A stretch of 9,362 bases of DNA, taken from Anaerolineaceae bacterium (GTDB taxonomy: Bacteria; Chloroflexota; Anaerolineae; Anaerolineales; Anaerolineaceae). The position numbers and the translations under genes were made by a program. The DNA is taken from positions 484 to 9,845 of the forward strand of contig DOEX01000243.1 in assembly GCA_003532515.1 (NCBI GenBank). The letters run 5' to 3'. This document shows positions 1-6,879 of this stretch, in pieces; the stretch's first letter is position 1; each line of letters begins with the position of its first letter. The notes under the pieces were generated by a model. It was not told the DNA's origin. It saw only the letters and a list, made by a program, of their open reading frames with translations, and did no database searches.

Positions 1-44
1 GGAAGAAAGCGGTTACCCGCACCTTCGACTGGGTCGAAAACTAA
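1..44 (+). CDS. 3' end of an unidentified upstream gene (partial)
   Basis: The frame beginning at base 3 is open from the window edge and ends in TAA at 42-44. It gives a short tail, KKAVTRTFDWVEN. It is followed within 20 bases by a strong terminator hairpin, which is what one expects just after a gene end. I do not recognise the tail. A DhaK or DhaL subunit would be a natural neighbour of the dhaM gene downstream, but the sequence does not match the C-termini I know for those proteins. The next frame is also open to a TAA at about 58-60, so the frame choice is only moderately safe. Confidence 0.4.
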   Translation, partial: KKAVTRTFDWVEN

Positions 45-59
45 TTTTGCAGTTCGTTT

Positions 60-103
60 AAAATTATGGGGCGGAGCCTTGCGGCCTCGCCCCATAATTT
101 TTT
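60..103 (+). terminator. Strong intrinsic terminator hairpin
   Basis: The arms AAAATTATGGGGC (60-72) and GCCCCATAATTTT (89-101) are perfect inverted repeats, with extra GAG/CTC pairing inside. The right arm runs into a T tract ending at 103. It would end transcription of the upstream gene. The ribosome-binding site of the next gene begins only about 8 bases after the T tract, so the hairpin also sits in the immediate leader of that gene. Confidence 0.85.
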
Positions 104-124
104 AGCTAAACAGGAGTTTAAGAG

Positions 125-424
125 ATGAGTAGAAAAAACAAAAATACCAAACCAAAGGGAAAAGAAGAAGTGAACATGGACGATCTCAGCAAGCCCTGGA
201 TCCAAAAACGAACCGGTTTTCTTGTAATTACGATAATGAGTATTGGCATCATGATATTGGTCGCGGTTCAGATCATTATGGGAAGTGGAGATTGGGGGCG
301 AGGTCTGCTTTGGGGTTTCCTCTTTGGTGGCAGCATCTGGCTTGTTTTCTTTGGAATGAATTGGTTTCATTCTCTCTTCCACCCCAAAACCAACCCAACG
401 GATAACTCTAAAGATCAAAAATAG
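125..424 (+). CDS. Small two-helix membrane protein, unknown function
   Basis: This is a 99-residue protein that I do not recognise. Residues 1-29 are hydrophilic and rich in Lys/Asn. Two hydrophobic segments follow at about 31-52 and 60-80, separated by a short GSGDWGRG turn. The tail is polar (HPKTNPTDNSKDQK). With Lys/Arg at both ends, the positive-inside rule predicts a helical hairpin with both termini in the cytoplasm. The start at 125 is supported by AGGAG at 112-116, eight bases upstream. A second in-frame ATG at 176 (Met18) has only a weak GA-rich site before it. The gene ends nine bases before the dhaM start, so the two are probably co-transcribed, but nothing in the sequence ties it to dihydroxyacetone metabolism. 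Confidence 0.75.
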   Translation: MSRKNKNTKPKGKEEVNMDDLSKPWIQKRTGFLVITIMSIGIMILVAVQIIMGSGDWGRGLLWGFLFGGSIWLVFFGMNWFHSLFHPKTNPTDNSKDQK

Positions 425-436
425 AGGGACAATTTG
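424..436 (+). promoter_or_regulatory. Ribosome-binding site fixing a TTG start for dhaM
   Basis: GAGGGA at 424-429 begins at the last base of the preceding gene's TAG stop and lies four bases before TTG at 434-436. Translation from this TTG begins (M)VNILLVSHS, which places the EIIA active-site histidine at residue 9. That is the usual position in DhaM/EIIA-Man domains, and no other start would keep this N-terminal strand. Confidence 0.7.
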
Positions 437-1192
437 GTTAATATATTGCTTGTCTCACATAGTTACAAACTTGCCCAGGGAACAGCTGAGCTGGTTAGGC
501 AAATGGCACCGTCTTCTGAACTGAAAATCAGGGTCGCGGCTGGGCTTGGGGATGAACATGATGAAATTGGCACAAATGCGGTCGAGATTATGGAAGTCTT
601 GAGTGAACTTGCTGAGAACAATGACGTCCTGGTGATCATGGACCTGGGTAGCGCAGTTTTAAGCACAGAAATGGCACTGCAGATGCTCGATGAAGACGTC
701 GCCTCCAGGGTACGGATGTGCCCGGCTCCTTTTGTAGAGGGTGCCATTGCCGCTGGTGTGCAAGCCAATATTGGCAGCCCGATCCAGGAAGTTTACTATG
801 AAGCGATGAACGCTCTTGCTGCAAAAAAGCAGCAAATTGTCATCGAAGAAGAAGCCCCGGAACCACAGGCTGCTCTTGAATTGGCGGATTTGGAGCCTGA
901 TGTGAATTACGGCGACGAGACAGCAGAACTGCAGATTACCGTCACCAATCCCAGCGGCTTACATGCCCGTCCTGCAGCTACCTTTATTCAAACCGTCAAA
1001 AAGTACGATGCCAAATTGACCGTCACTAACCGGACCAACGCAACTGAGCCAGTGGTTGTGAAAGGCATGATTTCAGTAATGCTTTTAGCAGCCAAGCAAG
1101 GGGATGAATTGTTCCTGCAAGCCACCGGACCAGACAAAGATGTGGTCCTGGCTGAATTGAAAGATTTGTTTCTGGCCAATTTTGGGGAGTAA
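434..1192 (+). CDS. dhaM: DhaM-type phosphocarrier: EIIA(Man)-like domain fused to HPr
   Basis: This 252-residue cytoplasmic protein should pass phosphate from the PTS (PEP, EI, HPr) to the ADP cofactor of DhaL for PEP-dependent dihydroxyacetone kinase. Residues 1-130 form the EIIA-mannose-like domain. It has VSHS with the phospho-acceptor His9, a GDEHDEIGT loop (40-47), MDLGSAVLSTEMAL (69-82) and CPAPFVEGAIAAGV (96-109). An acidic, Ala-rich linker (about 132-163) leads to an HPr domain (about 165-250) with GLHARPAA and phospho-acceptor His177. By alignment to B. subtilis HPr, the position of regulatory Ser46 is Gly211 (KGMISVM), so HPr-kinase control there is not possible. The third module seen in long DhaM proteins, an EI-like domain, is absent. 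No dhaK or dhaL lies downstream; they would have to be upstream of the window or elsewhere. The start is TTG with a good Shine-Dalgarno site. Confidence 0.88.
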   Translation: MVNILLVSHSYKLAQGTAELVRQMAPSSELKIRVAAGLGDEHDEIGTNAVEIMEVLSELAENNDVLVIMDLGSAVLSTEMALQMLDEDVASRVRMCPAPFVEGAIAAGVQANIGSPIQEVYYEAMNALAAKKQQIVIEEEAPEPQAALELADLEPDVNYGDETAELQITVTNPSGLHARPAATFIQTVKKYDAKLTVTNRTNATEPVVVKGMISVMLLAAKQGDELFLQATGPDKDVVLAELKDLFLANFGE

Positions 1193-1207
1193 CTGTCATC
1201 ATCATCT

Positions 1208-1275
1208 GTCATTCTGAGTAAGGCGAAGAATCTTTTCCTCTTGATCTCAAAGACCCTTCGCTAACTCAGAATGAC
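1208..1275. repeat. Imperfect inverted repeat of the GTCATTCTGAG type
   Basis: The left arm 1208-1233 starts GTCATTCTGAGTAAGGCGAA and the right arm 1251-1275 ends in CTCAGAATGAC. The arms pair almost throughout, with a small mismatch around the middle. Elements with a GTCATTCTGAGCGAAGCGAAGAATCT-like consensus are, from general knowledge, dispersed in many copies in several bacterial phyla, including Chloroflexota. A TTTCTTT stretch follows the right arm, so the hairpin could also act as a terminator for dhaM. It is not a coding region. Confidence 0.7.
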
Positions 1276-1302
1276 TTTCTTTGAGTTGCACCTATTCACT
1301 GC

Positions 1303-1315
1303 TTACATCTTGTAA
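1303..1315. promoter_or_regulatory. Short palindrome upstream of the marR promoter
   Basis: TTACA-TCT-TGTAA is a perfect five-base palindrome with a three-base centre, ending seven bases before the -35 hexamer. It could be a regulator site. Its sequence differs from the palindrome in the leader at 1359-1371, so the same protein need not bind both. Confidence 0.4.
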
Positions 1316-1321
1316 ATTTGC

Positions 1322-1350
1322 TTGACTTTCCTTTCCTTTAGTTTTATAGT
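1322..1350 (+). promoter_or_regulatory. Sigma-70-type promoter of the marR-ABC operon
   Basis: TTGACT at 1322-1327 and TATAGT at 1345-1350 each match the consensus at five of six positions. The spacer is exactly 17 bases. Transcription should begin near 1357, giving a leader of about 24 bases before the marR ATG at 1381. This is the best promoter in the window and the obvious entry point for the three-gene operon. Confidence 0.75.
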
Positions 1351-1358
1351 AAACCGCT

Positions 1359-1371
1359 CTTAACTATTAAG
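1359..1371. promoter_or_regulatory. Candidate MarR operator at the transcription start
   Basis: CTTAA-CTA-TTAAG is a perfect five-base palindrome. It lies just after the -10 hexamer, over the expected start of transcription and directly before the ribosome-binding region of marR. MarR proteins commonly bind short AT-rich palindromes in this position and repress their own operon. The assignment is from position and symmetry only. Confidence 0.45.
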
Positions 1372-1380
1372 CAGGATTAT

Positions 1381-1851
1381 ATGAAACAAAAATTTCCACA
1401 AGCACTCTTCGACCTGGCAGATTTGATAAGTCGATATTCTTTTATCGAGCGATTTCATTTTATACAGGAATCCGGGTTATCCCACAGCCAGATGATGAGC
1501 CTGTTTTACTTGAATCGCACCCAAAACGTGGCTATCAATACTCTGGCAAGCCATTTGGGCATCTCAAACCCGGCGGTGTCCCAAATGGTCGAAAAATTAG
1601 TTCGCTCAGGACTGGTGAAGAGAATAGACAATCCTCATGACCGACGCGGAAAATTCCTTGAGTTGACCCAAGACGGCAAAACACTGGTATCACAAGCAAA
1701 AATCGCTCATCATCAGTGGATTCGGGCATTAGCAGAGACCATTAAGCCTGAAGACATCCCTATGATAGAAAAATCGATTCAAATCATTCTTGACAAACAC
1801 GCTTCATTGGCATCTGCTCAAAAGAAATCTTCCCTTCAAGGTGAAAACTAA
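1381..1851 (+). CDS. MarR-family transcriptional regulator
   Basis: This 156-residue protein is typical in length for the family. Residues about 1-45 and 105-140 form the helical dimerisation parts. Residues about 50-80 (VAINTLASHLGISNPAVSQM followed by VEKLVRSGLVKR) are the helix-turn-helix, and 81-97 form the wing with the hallmark NPHDRRGK stretch (84-91). The gene follows a strong promoter with a palindrome at the start of transcription and has AGGA five bases before the ATG. It ends three bases before the first ABC gene, so it very probably represses its own promoter and thereby the exporter. MarR repressors of pumps usually release DNA on binding the exported compound; the ligand cannot be read from the sequence. 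Confidence 0.9.
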   Translation: MKQKFPQALFDLADLISRYSFIERFHFIQESGLSHSQMMSLFYLNRTQNVAINTLASHLGISNPAVSQMVEKLVRSGLVKRIDNPHDRRGKFLELTQDGKTLVSQAKIAHHQWIRALAETIKPEDIPMIEKSIQIILDKHASLASAQKKSSLQGEN

Positions 1852-1854
1852 CTT

Positions 1855-4098
1855 ATGTTGCGACTTAAAAAATATATTCTTCCCTATTGGAAAAGCATCC
1901 TACTCGCCATACTAATGGTTGTCGTGGTTGCCGCGTCTGATCTTTCTTTGCCCGATCTTCTCTCTCAAATTATTAATGTTGGCATTCAGCAGCGCGGAAT
2001 TGAAAGCGGCGCTCCCGATGCTCTAAGCGCTGAGACAATGCAATCTCTCCAGTTGCTGCAAAGTACCCAAGACCATGAAGCCCTACTTTCAAATTATGAA
2101 CTGGTAGAGCCGGGATCAGAGCGTGCAATATCCCTGCTGCAGCAGATTCCAACGCTACAACATGAGCCGGTCTATGTAATCAAGACCCTCGATGATGCCA
2201 CCAGGCAGAGCTTGGAAGACCTGGTTTCGAAACCGCTGATCTTTATTCAGGCAGTCAACTTGATTCAAAACAACCCTGACCAGGCTAAACAACTGCTGGG
2301 AGACAATTTCCCGACACAAACGATGGAAATCCCCCAGGGCGTCAGTCTTGATCAGCTACTCCAGGCTATGCCGGCTGAACAGAAAGCAACCCTGGAAAAA
2401 GCCGTTACCGAGCACCTGTCGTCGTTGGAAGGTTCCATTTTGCATCAGCTGACTATCTCTTCTGTCAATGCGGAATACACCCGCCTGGGGATCGACACAC
2501 AAAAAACCCAAAATCAATACATTCTCAATGTAGGTCTGCGCATGATCCTTGTGGCAGTTATTGGTCTGATTGCTTCACTGACAGTCAGTTTCCTTGCCTC
2601 ACGCACAGCTGCGGCTGTCGCCAGGGATGTGCGTTCAGCAATTTTCACAAAGGTAGAGAACTTCACTACAGCTGAATTCGAAAAATTCTCAACTGCTTCT
2701 CTGATCACCCGCACAACCAATGATGTTACCCAGGTTCAGATGGTAGTGTTTATGCTGATCCGAATGGCAATTCAGGCACCAATGATTGGAACGCTGGGCA
2801 TCATTTACGCGCTCGATAAAAGTCCTGGAATGTGGTGGACAATAGCGTTGGTGGTGGGTTCGCTTTTGATCGTGATCATGAGCTTATTTGCACTTGTCCT
2901 GCCCAAGTTTAAAATTATCCAGGAGCTTATCGATCGTCTCAACCTGGTCATGCGTGAAAATCTTTCTGGTTTGATGGTAATCAGAGCGTTTAACAAACAG
3001 CGTTTTGAAGAAGACCGCTTTGATAAAGCAAATATTGATGTCACCGATAACCAGGTCTTTGTCGGAAGAGCGATGTCATTTGTTTTTCCACTGATGAATC
3101 TGGTCATGCTGGGTGGACAGGTTTTAGTAATCGCTGTTGGAGCAAGATTCGTCGCCCAAAGTGCTTTACAAGTGGGTGATTTGATTGCTTTTATGCAATA
3201 TTCGATGCAGATATTTTTCTCGTTTATGCAACTTTCCATGCTCCTTATCTTTATTCCGCGCGCAGCCGTCTCTGGTAACCGCATTGCAGACGTTTTGGAG
3301 ACACCATTTGTTATCACAGATCCGGAACAACCAACAGAACTCCAAAAACCGGTCAGAGGACTGGTGGAATTCCATGATGTTGACTTCAGATACCCTGACG
3401 CAGAGGAAGATCTTTTACATGACATCAGTTTCAGGGCAGAGCCCGGCGAAGTAACCGCAATCATCGGTTCAACTGGTTCCGGTAAATCTACACTGATCAA
3501 CCTTCTTCCACGCTTTTTCGATGTATCCAAAGGTGCAATCACTCTTGACGGGGTTGATATTCGCGATCTCACACAATATGAATTACGAAATCAGATCGGA
3601 TATGCACCTCAAAAGGGTCTTCTTTTTAGTGGTAGCGTTGCCAGTAACCTGCAGGTAGGCAAACCTGGCGCTTCTGATGAAGATATGTTCGAAGCAATTC
3701 AAATTTCCCAGGCAGAGGATTTTGTATCCAAAGATGAAGACGGTTTAAATATGGAAATTTCTCAGGGAGGAACCAACGTCTCAGGAGGTCAGAAACAACG
3801 CCTCTCGATTGCCAGGGCGGTGATAAACAAACCACCGGTATTGATTTTCGACGATACATTTTCTGCGCTCGATTTCAAGACGGACGCGGCTCTACGGCAG
3901 GCAATTAGTCAGAATCTAACTGGCAGAACACTGCTCGTGGTAACGCAGCGGGTATCGACCGCCAAACAATCGGACCAAATATTGGTTTTGGATAATGGGC
4001 GTGTAGTGGGCAAAGGTACACATCGCGAGCTGATGCAAAATTGTAAAACCTACCAGGAAATTGCCAGTTCTCAGCTCAGTGAGGCGGAGTTAGCATGA
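1855..4098 (+). CDS. ABC exporter half-transporter, degenerate-site subunit with large extracytoplasmic insertion
   Basis: This 747-residue type IV (exporter-fold) ABC half-transporter has TM1 at about 13-30, TM2 at about 224-246, the remaining helices to about residue 470, and the nucleotide-binding domain at about 503-747. The NBD has Walker A GSTGSGKST (538-546), Q-loop Gln586 and signature NVSGGQ (641-646). Walker B is VLIFDD, with Asp667 where catalytic Glu is expected. The H-loop position is Gln698 (VVTQRVST) instead of His. These changes mark the degenerate subunit of a heterodimeric exporter. About 175 mostly helical, Gln- and Leu-rich residues without Cys (about 45-220) lie between TM1 and TM2, so the protein is longer than the usual 570-620. 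From memory, clostridial partners in MarR-linked ABC pairs carry a similar insertion. The substrate is unknown. It starts three bases after marR and overlaps the next ABC gene by four bases. Confidence 0.9.
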   Translation: MLRLKKYILPYWKSILLAILMVVVVAASDLSLPDLLSQIINVGIQQRGIESGAPDALSAETMQSLQLLQSTQDHEALLSNYELVEPGSERAISLLQQIPTLQHEPVYVIKTLDDATRQSLEDLVSKPLIFIQAVNLIQNNPDQAKQLLGDNFPTQTMEIPQGVSLDQLLQAMPAEQKATLEKAVTEHLSSLEGSILHQLTISSVNAEYTRLGIDTQKTQNQYILNVGLRMILVAVIGLIASLTVSFLASRTAAAVARDVRSAIFTKVENFTTAEFEKFSTASLITRTTNDVTQVQMVVFMLIRMAIQAPMIGTLGIIYALDKSPGMWWTIALVVGSLLIVIMSLFALVLPKFKIIQELIDRLNLVMRENLSGLMVIRAFNKQRFEEDRFDKANIDVTDNQVFVGRAMSFVFPLMNLVMLGGQVLVIAVGARFVAQSALQVGDLIAFMQYSMQIFFSFMQLSMLLIFIPRAAVSGNRIADVLETPFVITDPEQPTELQKPVRGLVEFHDVDFRYPDAEEDLLHDISFRAEPGEVTAIIGSTGSGKSTLINLLPRFFDVSKGAITLDGVDIRDLTQYELRNQIGYAPQKGLLFSGSVASNLQVGKPGASDEDMFEAIQISQAEDFVSKDEDGLNMEISQGGTNVSGGQKQRLSIARAVINKPPVLIFDDTFSALDFKTDAALRQAISQNLTGRTLLVVTQRVSTAKQSDQILVLDNGRVVGKGTHRELMQNCKTYQEIASSQLSEAELA

Positions 4099-5990
4099 GC
4101 AATAATACACGACCTCAACCTGTCAATAACGCTAATAGCAACAACAAAACCCAATCCCAGCGACCACCTATTCGGAGGGGCGGTGGACCCGGCGCGTTGA
4201 TGCCTGGGGAAAAAGCCCGGGATTTCAAAGGCAGCATGCTGAACCTGATTCGCTATCTCGGTAAGTTTAAATGGCTGATCCTGTTCGCAATGGGCCTCGC
4301 AGCTGGTTCAACCGTATTCTCAATCTTTGGTCCCCGCACCCTCGGTCAGGCAACCACAGAACTCTACCTTGGCGTTCAACGCATCATCCAGAACGATCCG
4401 CTTGGCATCGATTTTGTGCGGCTGAATCAAATCTTGGTTCAAGTTCTAATTCTGTTTCTGATCTCAACAATATTGGGTGTGGTTCAGGGTTATGTGCTGA
4501 CAACTATTTCAGCCAAAATTACGTACCAGTTGCGTAAAGAGATTTCCGAGAAACTCAACCGACTTCCTCTTGGCTTCTTCGATAAAGTCACACATGGTGA
4601 AGTTCTCTCGCGAGTCACAAACGATGTCGACACGATCAATCAAACGCTCAACCAGAGTCTCTCGCAGATCATCACCTCGTTGACCCGAGTGATCGGTGTT
4701 TTGATCATGATGTTGAGCATCAACTGGTTGATGACCTTAATCGGCATCGCCATGGTGCCGCTCGCAATGATCCTGATCCGCTTCGTTGTCAGTAAATCTC
4801 AGGTTTACTATCGCCGTCAGCAGGAGTATCTGGGGCACATCAATGGGCACGTAGAAGAAATGTATGGCGGTCATGTAGTCCTCAAAGCATTTAATGGCGA
4901 GAAAGCCAGCATTGCTCGCTTCGAAGAATTAAACGATACGCTCTACGACAGTGCCTGGCGCTCACAGTTACTGACTGCGGTAATTATGCCCAGCATGCGC
5001 CTGATAAGCAACTTCGGTTACATCGCGGTAGCGATGCTGGGGGGTTCGCTTGTGATCCAGGGCAGGTTGAATGTCGGTGATATTCAAGCATTCATTCAAT
5101 ACCTGCGCTCCTTCCAGGACCCCTTGCTGCAGATAGCAAATATTACCAATATTCTTCAACAAACAGCAGCAGCTTCCGAACGCGTCTTTGAGTTCTTGCA
5201 CGAACCAGAAGTTGTTCTCGAAACTCAGAATCCAGTCGTTCTGGACACGGTGGAAGGTGCTGTGGAATTCCGAAATGTACACTTCGGTTATGAGGCTGAC
5301 AACCCTGTTATCAAAGATTTTTCGGTCAAGGTAGAACCTGGTCAGCAGGTTGCCATTGTTGGACCCACCGGAGCTGGCAAAACCACCCTGGTGAAGTTGC
5401 TGATGCGTTACTATGACATCGACAGCGGAGAGATCCTGGTCGATGGTGTCAATATCAAAGAATTTACTCGTGCAGACCTACGGAGTAAGTTTGCCATGGT
5501 ACTCCAGGACACCTGGTTGTTCAATGGCACGATTCGGGAAAACATTCGCTATGGTCGCCAGGACGCAACGGACGAAGAAGTGGAACGCGCAGCCGATACA
5601 GCTTATGCCGATCATTTCACCCGTACACTACCTGGCGGGTACGACATGGTGCTTAACGAAGACGCGTCCAATGTTTCTGCCGGACAAAAGCAGCTGTTAA
5701 CGATTGCCCGCGCTGTCCTGGCAGATCCGCCTATCTTGATTTTGGATGAAGCCACCAGTTCGGTCGACACCCGCACGGAAGTCTTAATCCAAAAAGCAAT
5801 GGATAAGCTGATGAAGGGCAGAACTTCGTTTGTGATTGCTCATCGTCTGTCCACCATCCGCAATGCGGACAGAATTTTGGTGCTGAAGGATGGGGATATC
5901 GTTGAACAGGGCACACACGAGAGCTTGCTTGAAGCCAACGGCTTTTATGCTGATTTGTATAACAGCCAATTTGTAAGCCAGATGGAGTAG
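4095..5990 (+). CDS. ABC exporter half-transporter, catalytic partner subunit
   Basis: This 631-residue partner of the preceding protein starts in an ATGA overlap, with a GGAG motif five bases before the ATG. Residues 1-45 are a polar Asn/Gln/Pro-rich cytoplasmic tail ending in an RRGGGPG stretch. Six membrane helices lie at about 58-345, and the nucleotide-binding domain at about 388-631. The NBD has Walker A GPTGAGKTT (423-431), Q-loop Gln471, Walker B ILILDE with catalytic Glu552, and H-loop His583. The signature is VSAGQ (527-531) rather than LSGGQ. Paired head to tail, this subunit's Walker motifs face the intact signature of the first subunit and form the hydrolysing site. The altered signature completes the degenerate site. 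This arrangement is known from heterodimeric multidrug-type exporters such as TM287/288 and LmrCD. Lipid, drug or peptide export are all possible. Confidence 0.92.
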   Translation: MSNNTRPQPVNNANSNNKTQSQRPPIRRGGGPGALMPGEKARDFKGSMLNLIRYLGKFKWLILFAMGLAAGSTVFSIFGPRTLGQATTELYLGVQRIIQNDPLGIDFVRLNQILVQVLILFLISTILGVVQGYVLTTISAKITYQLRKEISEKLNRLPLGFFDKVTHGEVLSRVTNDVDTINQTLNQSLSQIITSLTRVIGVLIMMLSINWLMTLIGIAMVPLAMILIRFVVSKSQVYYRRQQEYLGHINGHVEEMYGGHVVLKAFNGEKASIARFEELNDTLYDSAWRSQLLTAVIMPSMRLISNFGYIAVAMLGGSLVIQGRLNVGDIQAFIQYLRSFQDPLLQIANITNILQQTAAASERVFEFLHEPEVVLETQNPVVLDTVEGAVEFRNVHFGYEADNPVIKDFSVKVEPGQQVAIVGPTGAGKTTLVKLLMRYYDIDSGEILVDGVNIKEFTRADLRSKFAMVLQDTWLFNGTIRENIRYGRQDATDEEVERAADTAYADHFTRTLPGGYDMVLNEDASNVSAGQKQLLTIARAVLADPPILILDEATSSVDTRTEVLIQKAMDKLMKGRTSFVIAHRLSTIRNADRILVLKDGDIVEQGTHESLLEANGFYADLYNSQFVSQME

Positions 5991-5995
5991 TTTTG

Positions 5996-6032
5996 AAAAA
6001 ATGGGACGGTATGAATGCCGTCCCATTTTTTT
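5996..6032. terminator. Bidirectional terminator between the ABC operon and deoC
   Basis: AAAAAATGGGACGG (5996-6009) and CCGTCCCATTTTTT (6018-6031) form a perfect 14-bp stem with a small loop. It has a T tract on the + strand and, because of the flanking A run, on the - strand too. It lies between convergent genes, and the TAA stop of deoC (6031-6033) overlaps its right edge, so one hairpin serves both units. Confidence 0.88.
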
Positions 6033-6726
6033 ATCTTTGCTGTAATTCCTCTTCAACGATGCGGATACCGCTGCTGGCACCAATTCGGCTTGCCCCTGCC
6101 TCTACCATCCTCTTCGCGTCAGCAAAACTTCGGATCCCACCGGAAGCCTTAACACCCAGTTTATCGCCAACAACACTACGCATCAGGGCGACATCTTCCA
6201 CAGTCGCGCCACCGGTTGAAAACCCGGTAGATGTTTTCACAAAATCAGCTTCAGCATCCATGGCAATCTGGCAAGCGGCTACTTTCTCTTCATCGGTTAA
6301 CAAACAGGTCTCGATGATCACCTTGACAATCGCCTGTCGTTTGTGAGCTTCCTGCACGACTTTGCGGATATCTCGTGCAACGGCATCCTGATTCCCAGAT
6401 TTCAGCTCGCCCACATTCAGCACCATGTCGATCTCAACGGCACCATCTTTGATTGCACGTTTTGTTTCCGCTCTTTTTGCCCTGGTGGACATAGCGCCCA
6501 AAGGAAAACCAATTGTGGCTGCCGTTTTGACCTGGCTGCCAGCAAGTGCTTTTTTGCAGTGCTTGACCCAATAGCTGTTCACACAGACTGCGCCAAACCC
6601 GTAACTGATCGCTTCACTACAGAGCTGCTCCACCTGGGCAAGCTTGGCATCAGCTTTGAGCAATGTGTGGTCGATCATGGCTGCCAATTTGCTCGTATTC
6701 TGGATGGTATTATCGTTTTCCGTCAT
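6031..6726 (-). CDS. deoC: Deoxyribose-phosphate aldolase
   Basis: This 231-residue class I aldolase cleaves 2-deoxy-D-ribose 5-phosphate to glyceraldehyde 3-phosphate and acetaldehyde, in cytoplasmic deoxynucleoside catabolism. The length is normal for the shorter bacterial DeoC form. Visible motifs are IDHTLLK (18-24), TIGFPLG (71-77) and EIDMVLNVGEL (98-108), with Asp100 as the proton-relay residue. KVIIET (135-140) is followed by FVKTSTGFSTGGAT (162-175) with Schiff-base Lys164, and GVKASGGIR (191-199) with catalytic Lys193. The start is supported by AAGGAG seven bases upstream (complement of 6733-6738). No other deo gene is adjacent, so it stands as a single-gene unit between a terminator and a divergent gene. 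Confidence 0.96.
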   Translation of the reverse strand: MTENDNTIQNTSKLAAMIDHTLLKADAKLAQVEQLCSEAISYGFGAVCVNSYWVKHCKKALAGSQVKTAATIGFPLGAMSTRAKRAETKRAIKDGAVEIDMVLNVGELKSGNQDAVARDIRKVVQEAHKRQAIVKVIIETCLLTDEEKVAACQIAMDAEADFVKTSTGFSTGGATVEDVALMRSVVGDKLGVKASGGIRSFADAKRMVEAGASRIGASSGIRIVEEELQQR

Positions 6727-6808
6727 ATTTATCTCCTTGTTTCAACACTACTTGAATCCTCTCTTGATCTGTTTGGGCTAAACAAGCCGGCACTGAGGCG
6801 CAAAATGT

Positions 6809-6835
6809 ATTATGATTGGGTTACTGCCTTGTAAA
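6809..6835 (-). promoter_or_regulatory. Possible deoC promoter
   Basis: On the - strand, TTTACA (complement of 6830-6835) is followed after 15 bases by CATAAT (complement of 6809-6814), about 80 bases before the deoC ATG. Both hexamers are close to consensus but the spacer is short, so this is only a candidate. The 153-base gap between the divergent genes must hold promoters for both directions. I see no equally good one for the + strand gene. Confidence 0.35.
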
Positions 6836-6879
6836 ACAGCAGCTACTCTTATCGAGGGATTAATCATAACGAAACAAGC

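Noticed and set aside
2805..3572. 255-codon open frame on the - strand
   Set aside because: It lies wholly inside the first ABC subunit, whose motifs are unambiguous. The antisense product is Ser/Thr/Arg-rich without recognisable motifs.
6343..6834. 163-codon + strand frame opposite deoC
   Set aside because: deoC carries all active-site motifs in the other strand. This frame is Cys/His/Phe-rich shadow sequence and has no ribosome-binding site.
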